Shown here in pieces: positions 36,591 through 48,341 of a stretch of 64,000 nt of DNA (position 1 is its first letter; each line of letters starts with the position of its first letter). The notes under the pieces are model-generated. The model made no database searches. It had not been told where the DNA came from and saw only the letters and a list, made by a program, of their open reading frames with translations. Origin of the DNA: Iris pallida. Lineage: Eukaryota > Streptophyta > Magnoliopsida > Asparagales > Iridaceae. A program made the position numbers and the translations under genes. Where the stretch lies: NCBI GenBank assembly GCA_029216955.1, contig JANAVB010009598.1, positions 23,556,322 through 23,620,321 of the forward strand. Direction: 5' to 3'.

Positions 36591-39500
36591 TCACGGTCCA
36601 AAAAGATAGGGGTACCGCTCGCGCATCTCATCCTCCCGCTCCTAGGTAGACTCTCCTAGATAATGATGCCTCCATGCGACGCATACCAAGGGTATCACCT
36701 GGTTCCTCAGAACCTTCTCCCGTCGATCCAGAATCTCCACGGGCTGCTCTGGATAGCTGAAAGAAGGCCCCACCTCAATCTCCGAATGATCGAGCACATG
36801 GCTAGGGTCAGCCACGTACCGTCTCAACTGTGATACATAGAATATGTTGTGGACCCCCACAAGTGCAGGCGGCAAGTCTAGCCTGTAAGCCACGTCACCG
36901 ACTCTTTTGCTGATAACGAAAGGGCCGATGAAGCGCAGGCTAAGCTTTCCGCCTCCACCAAACCATATCGTACCACGAATCGGAGATATCCTCAAGAAAA
37001 CCTGGTCTCCGACCTAATCACAAGCAAGGTCTCAATTAATATAAATAACAAACATGATCAAAAATCACAAAGAAACACCCTAAATCCAACCCTACTCTAA
37101 TCTGTACCTCAAACTCCAAGGGCCTCCGGTGGCTATCGGCCCAGTGCCGATGTCTGTCCTGCGCAACGCGAAGTCTGTCCCTGATGAGCTTCACCTTCTC
37201 GGTCGCATCCACAATCATCTCTGGCCCCAGCAAAATTCGCTCACTAACATCATCCCAGGATAAGGGTGTACGGCACCTACGCCCGTACAGAGCCTCGAAA
37301 GGTGACATCTCGATGCTTGCCTGGAAACTATTGTTATAGGCAAACTCTACCAAATGAAGATGATCCTCCCAGGAACCTCCAAAGTCCAGGACGCACGTCC
37401 GCAGCATATGCTCAAGGGTCTGAATAGTCCGCTCTAACTGTCCGTCCGTCTGGGGGTGGTATGCAGTACTAAACTTGAGCTGAGTGCCCAAGCTGGTCTG
37501 CAGACTCCTCCAGAAATGGGAAGTAAAACGGCTATCCCGATCTGAGACGATGCTGACCGGAACTCCGTGGATCCTGACTATCTGTCGCATATACATCTCC
37601 GCCAACCTCTCCGTAGACGTACCCACCTTGAATGGCAAGAAGTGGGCCGATTTGGTCAACCTATCAATGATGACCCAAATCGCGTCTTTCCCTCCTGGAG
37701 TATACAGCAATCCTGAAACGAAGTCCATCGTGATATGCTCCTATTTCCACTCGAGAATGGGCAGCGGCTGCAACAATCCACCGGGCCTCTGTCTCTCTGC
37801 CTTGACCTGCTGACAGACCAAGCACCTAGCTACGAAGTGGGACACCTCCCGCTTCATTCCTGACCACCATACATGCTCCTGCAGATCTCGGTACATCTTG
37901 TTGGCACCCGGGTGTATAGAGTACTGAGATCTGTGGGCCTCCTACATAATCTGCTCTCTGAGCTCCCCGCTAGGCACACAAAACCTGGCACCGTGCCTCA
38001 GGGCACCATCCTCTGCAAGTGAAAACTTAGGATCCCCCACTCCTATACTGATCTGCTCTCTGATACTCTGCAAAGCCATATCCTCGAACTGGGCTGCCTT
38101 GATCCTGTCCACCAAGTCTGACTGAATCTGCATCCTCTATAGCTGCATCTGCACTCCCGACACGATCACCTCAATCCCAAGGCTCTCCAAGTCGGCAAGC
38201 AAATGCCGATCCATGGTCAAACACGTGGCTGTCGGATACCTACTCAAGGCATCGGCAACCACGTTGGCCTTCCGTGGATGATACTGAAGTAGGATGTCAA
38301 AATCCTTCATCAACTCCAGCCATCTGTGCTGTCTCATGTTCAACTCCTTCTGAGTGAACACATACTTCAGGCTCTTGTGATCTGTGAAGATCTCCAACCT
38401 CTCACCGTACAGATAATGCTTCCACAGCTTCAAAGCAAAAATCACTGCTGCCAGCTCCAGGTCATGGATAGGGTAGTTCTTCTCATGGGGACGTAACTGC
38501 ATGGAAGCATAGGCAATCACCTTTCCGTGCTACTGCAATACACAACCCAGCCCTTTCCCTGAAGCATCACGATAAATAGTGAATCCACCTGATCCTGAAG
38601 GCAACGTCAGAATCGGAGCTGTCGTCAGCCGTTTCTTCAACTCATCAAAAGCTGCCTGACACTCCTCTGACCATACATACTCAGTATCCTTCCGGGTCAA
38701 CCGTGTCAACGGCTCTGCAACCCGGGAGAAATCCTGCACAAATCTCCGGTAATATCCTGCCAGCCCAAGGAAGCTCCTGATCTCTGCAACTGAAGTCGGC
38801 GCTGCCCATGCCTCAACTGCTACAATCTTCTTGGGGTCAACTGAGATACCATCTCCAGTCCCCACATGCCCCAAGAAGTCCATCCGGTCTAGGAAGAACT
38901 CACATTTGGAGAGCTTCCCATAAAGCTGCTCCTTCCTGAGAGTCTCCAGCACGATCCAAAGATGCTCCTCGTGCTCCTCCTCAGTCTTAGAATATACCAA
39001 AATATCATCTATGAACACTACCACACACTGATCCAGATACTGATGGAACACCTTGTTCATAAGGTTCATAAACACTGCTGGTGCATTGGTTAGCCCAAAC
39101 GGCATAACCAAAAACTCGAACTACCCATACCGCGTCCTGAAGGCGGTCTTGGGAATATCCTCCCCCTTTACCTTCACCTGGTGATATCCCGACCTCAGAT
39201 CAATCTTGGAAAATAACCGAGCTCCGCTCAACTGGTCAAATATATCGTCGATCCGCGGCAGTGGGTATTTGTTCTTGATCGTGAGGTTGTTGAGTGCCCT
39301 ATAGTCAATACACATGCGTACTGACCCATCCTTCTTCGGCACGAACAACACTGGTGCACCCCATGGCGACGAACTCGAGCGGATGAAGCCCTTGTCCTGT
39401 AGCTCATCCACTTGCTTCTTCAGCTCCACCAGCTCGCTGTTGTTCACCCGATAGACATGCTGAGAGATGGGTTCCGCTCCTGGAACCAAGTCTATCGAGA

Positions 39501-41307
39501 ACTCAATGTCCCTGTCTGGTGGCAGTCCCGGCAACTCCTCCGAGAAAACATCCATATACTCTGCTATCAAGGGGTGTGGAATCGTCTGCTCCTCGACCGA
39601 GACTCCACAGAAGACTCCGTTGCTCTGCTCTACCTGACGTCTGGAGTACTCGAACTCTGGCTCCTCCGGCGCTCTGAACAGAACTCTACCCCCTCTGCAA
39701 TCAATACTGGCATGGTGCCTGCTCAACCAATCCATGCCTAGTACTATATCGTAGTTCGGCAATGGCATCACGAGCAGGCTCACCTCCAACTCACGGCCTC
39801 CCAAAACTACTCTTCGACCCTTATAAACATTACTCACAAGGATAATACCACCCCCGGTCGTGATCTTGTAAGTCCTAGGCAACGATTCAGCTATAATATC
39901 GTGTCTAATCACAAAAGATACTGATATGAAGCTATGCGAAGCACCAAAATCAAACAATGCAAATGCTGGACTGGAGTCAAGAAGAATCGAACCTACAATC
40001 AGCTCTCCAGTCACCTCTGCCTCTCCAGCTGCCATGGCGAAAGCTTGCCCCTGCTGGCCTCCCATGGCCTGCTGCTGGTGCTGGACGAACCTCTGCTGCT
40101 GCGTCGGCAGGGTTGGTCCCCTCTGCTGGCCTGCTGGAGCTCTGGCTCCTCCTTTCGGGCCTGCTCGTGCTATACGGCACTCCCTCATCTGGTGGTCTGC
40201 TGAACCACACAATAGGCACAGGCCTAGCCTCTTCCGGTACTCATTGAAGATGTGTCCAGGCTTCTTGCAGTAGGCACAAGTGGCTCCCTGCCTCTGACCC
40301 TGCTGGTGCTGTCTCGGCTGCTGCTGCTGAACTGGCCTCTGCTGGATCGGCTGCGGCTGAAACTGCCTCAGCTGCTGATGCTGAAAGTGGGGCCTCTTGG
40401 CCTGGCCCCTGCTGCTGCTGCCTCCAACTGGGTCTCTCCCTCTCTTGAGCCTAAGCTCAAGATCATCCTCAGCTAACAGGGCCCCCGTCAAGATCTCCTC
40501 AAACGTAGCATCTCTGCTGCCCTTGGTCAAGGACTTGACCTCCTTGACTAGGCCCTTCCGGAACCTTTGGGCCTTCGCCGTCTTACTCAAGCCCTCCACG
40601 AAACTGCCGAGACGACCAAACTCTCCAGCATACTCCTCTACTGAGAGGCTCCCCTGGACAAAGCTCTCAAACTGCGACTCTAAGGCTCTGACTGCTGAAT
40701 CTGGGAAGAACTTCTTCTTAAAGAAGCCCCTGAACTGCTCCCAAGTCTGCCCCGGTACCCCCACCCTGGGGTCCGACTGATACCAGGTGCGAGCAAGATC
40801 TCGCATCCAGCTAGCTACGGCCTCGATATGAAGGTCTGCTGGAATCCTGGCCAAGCGGAAGATCTCCTCTATATGCTCGATCCACTCGTCGGCATACAGG
40901 ATCCCCTCTGTCCCCATGAAGTCCCTGGGGCTCATCTTCTGAAATTGCTCGATCCCCGGTGTCCTCGGCTGCTGCACCACTGGTCGAGCTGCGGCTATCG
41001 TGACGGCCAACTCCATGCCTCTGTCCTGCCGAGCCTACTGTCGGTCCATGAACTGCTGGAAATATGCGAACATCTGAGCTGCGTCCACATGTCCTGGAGG
41101 CGGTGGCGGCTGGAAGGGATCCTCTGGGATGACCGGGTCCTGCCTCCCAGTCGGTGGATGCATACCCCCTGCTGCGGCTGCCGAGGTCTCAACACGAGCT
41201 GAGGTGACAAGAGCTGCAGTCTCCTGGCCTCGCCGTGCTGGCTGAGAGGTAGCAGTCCCCTCTATAGCATCCTCATGGACGGCACGCTGTGATCGAGTCT
41301 CTACCAT
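36591..41307 (-). pseudogene. gag-pol: Tekay gag-pol polyprotein, one frame with seven TAG stops and a 94-bp intron-like insertion
   Basis: Start MVETRSQRA at 41307, end TGA at 36591; 1541 codons once 37014-37107 is left out, with no frameshift. In order: gag core ([18 protein letters not shown]), knuckles [14 protein letters not shown] (last Cys is Tyr) and [14 protein letters not shown], protease with [10 protein letters not shown] where DSG is expected (catalytic Ser/Thr lost), RT with [13 protein letters not shown] and [10 protein letters not shown], RNase H ([16 protein letters not shown]), integrase zinc finger and DDE core (MDFVSGL, SDRDSRF, TDGQLERT), GPY/F and chromodomain-like tail. 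Stops are TAG at 41035, 39121, 38530, 38137, 37942, 37741 and 36642; the ones at conserved positions fit CAG or TGG changed by one transition. Confidence 0.95.
37014..37107 (-). other. intron-like 94-bp insertion in the integrase
   Basis: The minus strand reads TTTGAG|GTACAGATTAG ... CTTGTGATTAG|GTCGGAGAC. Removing it joins LEFE to VGDQVFLR, the conserved chromovirus sequence, in phase 0. The insert is T-rich, has an in-frame TAA, and a branch-type TATTAAT lies about 25 nt before the AG. Confidence 0.7.
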
Positions 41308-41309
41308 CC

Positions 41310-41548
41310 TGAAGATAGACAAACAAGAGTATCAATTTCTGAGAAAGAAGCAAAATAACAAAGGCGAACAATTTTAATTCAAAGGATCAGCTGACAAATG
41401 ATTTAAATGGCAATAAAAGAAATTTTTTCTAAAGTGATTGAGTATCTTAAAATTAATGTCCTATATCCTATAGCAGGCTGCAGCGATACTCTAGTTCGAG
41501 TACCACCACACTTCTAGTCTAGACCTGCATGGGCCACCACTAAAAATG
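41310..41548 (-). other. Tekay untranslated leader without an initiator-Met primer site
   Basis: Between the 5' LTR and gag. The first 25 bases on the minus strand read CATTTTTAGTGG then TGGCCCATGCAGG; the expected TGGTATCAGAGC is absent. The box is shared with LARD (23905-23929) and TR-GAG. Confidence 0.6.
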
Positions 41549-41913
41549 TGTCACGACCCGCACCCACTGTGAGGGTACGAGAACGTAACAACGCCCAGCC
41601 TACGACGCAGTATCGGTAGTAGAACGCTGTCCTAGGTCACAACATCTAACAATATATCTCTAAACAGTTTATACTCCCCGAATGGGGGTGACATAGCAAT
41701 AGTAAACTCAATCACAACTAAGGAAGAGATAGCACGATATGAAATAGAACTCAAGGAATAAAATAGATAAAATAGCAGTATAAGATAATCCCAGCAACAT
41801 CCAACAGTACAAGGTCTCAGATGAAAGAATATATACAACTCATAACTCCAGATAAAGTCTAACTAAGACATGTCTCAAGACTGCAAAAGTAAGATAAGCC
41901 TAACTAGTCTAGT

Positions 41914-42057
41914 CTAGGCAATCGGGGTGATCTCCTCAGCTAGAGCTGGGTCCTCCTGAGGGTCCAGCTCGCAGGTGTCATCTAAGGCTGCCCCGTAGTA
42001 AGTGTCCAGGCAAGCCTCCTCCTCGTCCTCTGTAATATTTCAACAGGTCCAGTCAGG
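41914..42057 (-). other. short acidic reading frame in the Tekay 5' LTR
   Basis: Copy of 32883-33027, still open, stop TAG at 41914. The acceptor-like module is at 42030-42057. Confidence 0.4.
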
Positions 42058-42392
42058 ACAGGAGCAAGTACAGTACATCTCAACAATTCATAGCAGGTTA
42101 GAAAATGTAAACATGCAGTAAAGTAAGATACAGGTACTGAAAGAAGTACAGTATAAAAACAGAGAAAGAACTGTAATAAAAATATCTACTATACATAAAG
42201 AACTAGCAGTGACTAGTGAGTCAGAGTACAACATGAACATGTAAATGGCATAGGAGATTCTGATAAGACACTATGGAAGAGATTCTGATAAGATACTACT
42301 TGGGTATTATTCACATGTCTATTTCTACTCTCCCGTACCCCCAATCAATACACAAGGATCCAGCCAGGCTATGTTATATGATGCTATGTAAC

Positions 42393-42474
42393 AGCCCCCG
42401 AAGGGTAGTAGACCCCGAAGGTGATAGACCCCGAATGTGATAGACCCCGAAGGTGATAGACACCGAAGGTGATA
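42393..42474 (+). repeat. 16-bp minisatellite in the Tekay 5' LTR
   Basis: Unit GACCCCGAAGGTGATA, about four copies, two with point changes. The 3' LTR at 33363-33412 has about two. Confidence 0.85.
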
Positions 42475-44623
42475 CATAGTAGTCCCATAAATGGGATAAG
42501 GATTCTAGGAAGACTCTACGATCATAAGAGTATATGTCGTAAGTGATCAAAGAACCAATGAAGTATATGATACGCCATGTAAGTGAAACACACAGAACAT
42601 GTAGTACCTGATGCTCCCTAAGGATAACATCTCAAGAAGGGATCCATAGAGTACCAATCCGTGTGACCAACGTGACAGTACAAGTAAAGTAATCTACTGC
42701 AGGAAATAATCCTAAGCAGGATATGAAATGATCAGAGAATGTACTCGCCTGAATCTGAGTGTCCAAAATGAAACGTACTGTCCAAGGAGTGGTGTCTGGC
42801 TCCTAATCAGAACAACACAAGTCACAACAAGTCCAGAATAGTGTAATGCAGTCCTACTATGCATTCTATATGATTCTAGGTCAATCTAGGCCAAAGTCAA
42901 CTCTTGGTCAACTTTAGTCAACCCTAGAAGTCAAACTAGGTCAATCTAGTCTAATCAAGTCTAAACTCAACTATCTAGGTCTAACCAGTCATGCTAGGCT
43001 CTAACAAGCCTATACTAGACAACACACAACATTCCAAGTATCCATTCACCTATGTATATCCAACATTATACATAGATACATTCATATTGAACTAACACTA
43101 AGTATACCTAGGCTAAATACTATATATATATACATATATACATACACTCACAAGTACACATGTATACACATTGCCTAAGCATTGCACACACCACATATAG
43201 ACACTAATACATACCCTTACATCACTCACACATATATAGGTATATGGTATACACATGAATATGCATATGGAGGGAAGCATGTGTGGACAGGAACAATGTA
43301 GGGATTAAATAGTGTAAAGGGTATGTGTGTATGCAGGGCTTACCCATTTATATGCAGGAAATACAAAACAGTGAAAGAGGGAGGAAAGAGTGTGTGAGAT
43401 ATGTGTGTGTATGGGTGAGGGTGTACAGGAATTCATAGCAGTGAAAGGAAGATAAAACAGTGTGTATATGCATACTTGTGTGTGCAGGAATTTAATAGCA
43501 GTGAAAGGAGAAGGCTGTGTCTGTGTGCTGGGTCATATAAACAGTGTGCAGGAATACCAATTCAGTGAGCAGTAAAGAAAAACACAGAACAGTGTGTGTA
43601 ACCCAGTGTTCACAGGAAGACATTTGCAGAAAATAAATCAGTGAAGAAAAGGACAGTGGGTGTATACATTTAATAAAAGAAAATAGTGAATGAAAAGAAG
43701 GAAAAAGGTAATTCAATATCAAGTCTAAACTGGAAATTGTTCACATATAATCTCAGGTTTACATAGCAACTAAATCTCAGTTCAGTCCCACATTGAAGAA
43801 CATTCAAAACATTTCAAATAGGAACCCAAAAATCAGTTTACAAACTCAGTTTTCAGTCTCAACTAAAATTCCAGGTTTTTGAACCAAATCAAAACCAATT
43901 TAACCCAAAAATCATCATACACTTAGCAAACATATAGGTGTACACATTTAGAGTTTTAAATCATGCAATTAACAATGAAAATAGATTAAATAGGTGCTAA
44001 AAATTCGAATAAAAAATATGGAAAAATCAGTGAGCAATGAACTGATATTGAGGATATCAGGAAATTAGGGGGAATGGAGAATTGATCATTTAAATCATGC
44101 TAATATGCAAAAACAGTGGTTGGTAATAAAACCATAGGGTGTACACGTGTCATTGTGATTGCCTTGTGTCCACCATAGCTGGACACGGCGTGTCCACAAC
44201 AATAAAAACCCAAAACAGCACACTGGCTCTGCACAGCAGTGCACTGCCTCGTGCGTGTGTGCACGCATGTCATGCACACAATACAGCACGAGTTAGGCCA
44301 CGTGCTCGTATCCCCACCTAGCATAGGTCTAGATGTCCATGTCCATGTGTCTGCACAGCATCCTTGTGTCGCCGTGTCAGACTTATAAAACCGTATCAGT
44401 GACAAAAAAAAACCACATTGCACAGAACAGTGTGAAACCCGTACGTCGAGGATTCCTCACTCGATACGCCACGTGGGCCCATGAAACTTAACACGTGGCG
44501 TGTCAGTCACAGCCCCTAGTGGCGTGTCAAGTTTCGTATCAAACAAATGTGTGTCGTGTCCAGAAAAGTGCCCGATAGGCAGGGCACTCCTGTAGCCGTG
44601 CGCGAGTGTGAGTACGCGCGTGT

Positions 44624-44628
44624 CCACA
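44624..44628. repeat. target site duplication CCACA, left
   Basis: Matches 58475-58479. The uninterrupted Tekay LTR at 35553-35565 reads GTCCACACC here. Confidence 0.93.
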
Positions 44629-46962
44629 TGTCACGACCCGTTACCCAAATTGTTGGGCCGGGCTGAGCCATGTCCAGCCTACGCTTAAGATAAAGCGCAG
44701 TAAGCTGTTCTAGAGATAACAAGATAAGACTAAATGTGCTAACAGTTCTATAAGTGAAGAAGAATCATAAATGCTCCAAACACAAAAGTCGTCGTATATA
44801 GTAAAATATCCAAGTACAAGTGAAACTGAAATGTAAAACTGGATACATGTCCAGTTACAAAATGGTATAGTCTAATACATGACTATACTAAGTATCCCAA
44901 GCAGCTAAGCAAACTAGACGAGTCTTCCCGCAGGAACATCCTCGTATGGCAAAACCGGGTCCTCGGCAGTGACTCCATAATACGAATCACAGAGCAACTC
45001 CTCCTCAGTAAGTATACCTACAATGTTATCCTGTCAGGACGGGAGCAAGTACAACCTCTACAACTAAAGTACTGAACATATAATGAAAGAGATGTACAAC
45101 AAGAAACATGGTGTGGTAAGTCTACAAACAGGAAATACTGGAAATATGGCCTCATGGTACAACTGGGATCATAGTATCATAGCAAGATAGGGAACATGGC
45201 ATATCATGGTTTAATTGGTCATTTCTACAAATGACCACATATAGTTTAAAAGTTTAAAACCGTAGCATGTACGTGAATCGGTCAATAGGTGATTCAGGAT
45301 GTACTGTGGTACATATCAAGTTTTTTGGTGTGCCTACACGTGCACGAACGGCATCGGTGTATATCCATACACAAACGTGAGATTCAGAAACATACGGCAA
45401 GGTCGCATATAGAATGTCCCCGAGCACGGTAAGTACATACGGAGAAGGGGGTCGTGTTCACGTACACTACTAGCAGTTTCCCCTTAACCTGTTATTTAAA
45501 CATGTGAGAGATTCGAGAACAGTAAAAACATGTGGGAGATACTGGGAGCAGTATAAGCATGACAGGTACTGGGAGCAGTATAAAATATGTGAATATTCGG
45601 AGCAGTCTAAAGCATAGTGAAACATGCACTGAGAACCCGTAAGAAGCATGTGAAGATATAAGAGCTGTACTAAACATGGCCGGTACTGAAAGTGATACAA
45701 CATGTGAAGACATAACTTGCTACCTCAAGGATCAGTCTTTTAACAGGGTTAATACATGTTCTAGCATTAAAAGACAGTAAATGAGTATGTAGATGTACTT
45801 GTCTCTAGCAAAACAAGCTACGATAAAAGTGCTATGGATGTCTGGTAACTCGTCACTGTAGAAATATATACAATAACTTAGCTTTTACACTAAGCTAAAA
45901 CACTAGGACACTAATTGGTGCGACACGACTTGTGACTGGGCACCTAGCCAAAACGATGATTTGGCACAGGAGACCAATGTGGGGTGACACACTATGTTAT
46001 CTAACTTTTTAGGGTCTTTACACTAGTGAGGGATGGGGTTCAACACGACTAAAACTCCAAATAACACAAAAACTACAAGTCGTAATTAATCAACAAATAA
46101 ATCAAAAGATCATTGTGTTCTAACAATTTTTAGAGATAGGCAAAAAGCCTAGTTTTTCTTAAAGCAAAGTATCAAAGTGATCCTTATTAATCATAGAAAT
46201 TTATTATAATTTTTCTGGAATTTATTAACCAGTACAAATATTTTATAAAAATTAGTTTTTCTAAGTATACAGAAAGTGAGTTTTGGTTTCATATGCCAAA
46301 CTAGTGGCAAAACAGTAAATTAAATATTACAAAAATTATACTAAATTAGCTAACTTAACAAAGTATCTAAAAACTATTTTTCCATAATTTTAGCAGTGCT
46401 TTAAGTATTTTTAGAAAATCAAAAACAGCTATGCACATAATAATTAATTATCTGCGTATTTTGTCCATGTATATAATTTGAACCAAAGTTCCAATACAGG
46501 ACCCAAGGCCATGAATCAAGTCCAATATGACTTGTACAGGTCTTGAATGTGTGAAAACACATTTGAGCCCAAATACCCATGCTAGGCTTGGACACCAAAT
46601 GGTTGCAGTAATTTAAATATACAAAAAATACTAAGTGGTAGAAATGCAAAATAAATATTAATATTTTAATAGGGCAAAGTTATGCATAGTGAAAAATATA
46701 AATACATGTGTTAAAAGTACATATATATTTGTAAGGAGAATACTTAATTTATAGAGTACAAATATACATGTATAAACATATATACATATATATAGGAAAA
46801 ATACTTTAATAATAAAGTGTATATATATATATATTAATATGTATATACATGAAGATATATACATATATTTTAGTATATACATATATATACACAAAATTTA
46901 CTAAATATATATACATATATATATAATACTGTAAAAACAGTATATACATATATACATGTATA

Positions 46963-47027
<65 letters not shown>

Positions 47028-48187
47028 AAAAAAAATATATATATATAAATAAAAGAAAAAGAAACAGAAAAAGGAAACAGAAAGAAAAAAAAGGGGGGCT
47101 CAAACGCTGTCCAGCGGGGGGGTTTAATTCGTTCGGGCTGGCCAGTGGGCCAGCTCGGTGGGTTTGTTAGAGTTAGGGCTAGGTTTACATTTATTTAGCA
47201 CAGAAATTAAATGGGTTTTTACCCGTTAAGCAAAGTCCAAACCCGTTAGTTCATGTTATGAGTCCTGTGTCCATACAGTCAAGGACACGAAGGACAGCCG
47301 AGTCTTGTGTCGGGGCTATGCACGACACGCACGAGTCCTAACTCGCGTGTCCGAGCACGGGGCTGGGGTCGTCGTGTCCGGGCGAACGAAAAATGTGTGA
47401 ATGAGACTCGATACGACACAGGGGAGGAGTGACACGTACGTGTCCGGCGTTTGAACGGAGTTTCGAACGGGCGATCGTCGGCTGGGGGCGTCGTGGTCGT
47501 GGCGGAGCGGTGGCGATCGACTCGCCGTGCTGTGGCGAAGCTGTCGACGGCGGTGGTTGGCAGTGAAGGTCGCTGTGGGGGCGGCGCTGGGGGTCGCCGG
47601 AGTAGGGTTAGGGTTTAGCTCGTCGGGGAAGGAAAAGGGGCTGTGGGCGGTGGTTGTGGTGATGGTCGAGCTGAGGAGAGAGAGGGGGTCATTTATAGGC
47701 TAGCTAGGTCGGTCGGGGGGCAGTGAGCTGGCCGGAAATGGCGGGGGAAAGTATGTCGGCGGTCGGGCAGTCGTCGGTCGTCGGGCAGGGGGGTGGGTGA
47801 GGGTTTTACACTTAGGTCCTCAGGATTTTTGGAATTTACGAATAGGTCCCTAAGTCTCTAAATGCAAATATAAATTTGCATTCCACCCTTAAAAACAATT
47901 CATTAATTACAAAATACTATTTCAACAATTTAATAAATTGCATACTACCATAAAAATAATTCTAAAAATTACAGAATGATATTAAAACAATCTAATTAAT
48001 TGCAAAACTTAATTAAAACATTTTAGGAAATTACAAATTGATATTTTAACATTTAAAACTCATTTAAAATTCATTTAAAAATTCTAGAAAAATTCCTAAA
48101 AATCTAATTAATTATTTTAAGGCTAAAAATATCATTAAAAATTAATAAACAATAATTAAATAAAATTTTGAAAAACAGGGGCTTACA
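44629..48187 (-). repeat. TR-GAG LTR 1 (3559 bp)
   Basis: 3' LTR of the tandem. Contains an acidic short frame (44914-45038), AT repeats (46966-47022), a GTGTC/TCGTG-rich and GC-rich leader, and the TATA box CCTATAAATG at 47690-47699. Confidence 0.95.
44914..45038 (-). other. short acidic reading frame and acceptor-like module in TR-GAG LTR 1
   Basis: The frame reads DNIVGILTEEELLCDSYYG, then an Asp/Glu/Pro tail, stop TAG at 44914. The module CCTGACAGG ... ACATTGTAG is at 45018-45038. Copies: 50041-50165 and 55214-55338 (one Glu to Lys in the last). Confidence 0.4.
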
Positions 48188-48230
48188 AGTCTTCCCTCCT
48201 TGAAAAATTTTGTCCTCGAAATTCACAAGG
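48188..48230 (-). promoter_or_regulatory. TR-GAG polypurine tract and 3' box, interior 1
   Basis: The minus strand reads AATTTCGAGGACAAAATT, then TTTCAAGGAGGGAAGACT at the LTR border. Same in interior 2 at 53370-53405. Confidence 0.8.
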
Positions 48231-48341
48231 ATTGAAGACCCTACAAATTCTAGCATAGCAAGCAACACAACAAAATGACTAAGGCTACGATCAAAACTAA
48301 CCTCCCGAAACCTGTTCCGGCTCCGGCTCAACGGCTAGACT

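Larger units (their letters stand above)
41549..44628 (-). repeat. Tekay 5' LTR, first part
   Basis: Colinear with 32518-35559 of the partner. Interrupted after CCACA at 44628 by the nested TR-GAG element. The minisatellite at 42393-42474 has about four units. Confidence 0.94.

Noticed and set aside
36642..41037. Programmed TAG readthrough in Tekay gag-pol
   Set aside because: At least two stops replace highly conserved Trp and there are seven; transition decay is simpler.
39412..41202. Several plus-strand frames of 74-127 codons
   Set aside because: Antisense shadows of the Tekay gag-pol frame; no independent features.
42393..42474. CRISPR-like repeat
   Set aside because: Head-to-tail units with no spacers, inside a plant LTR.
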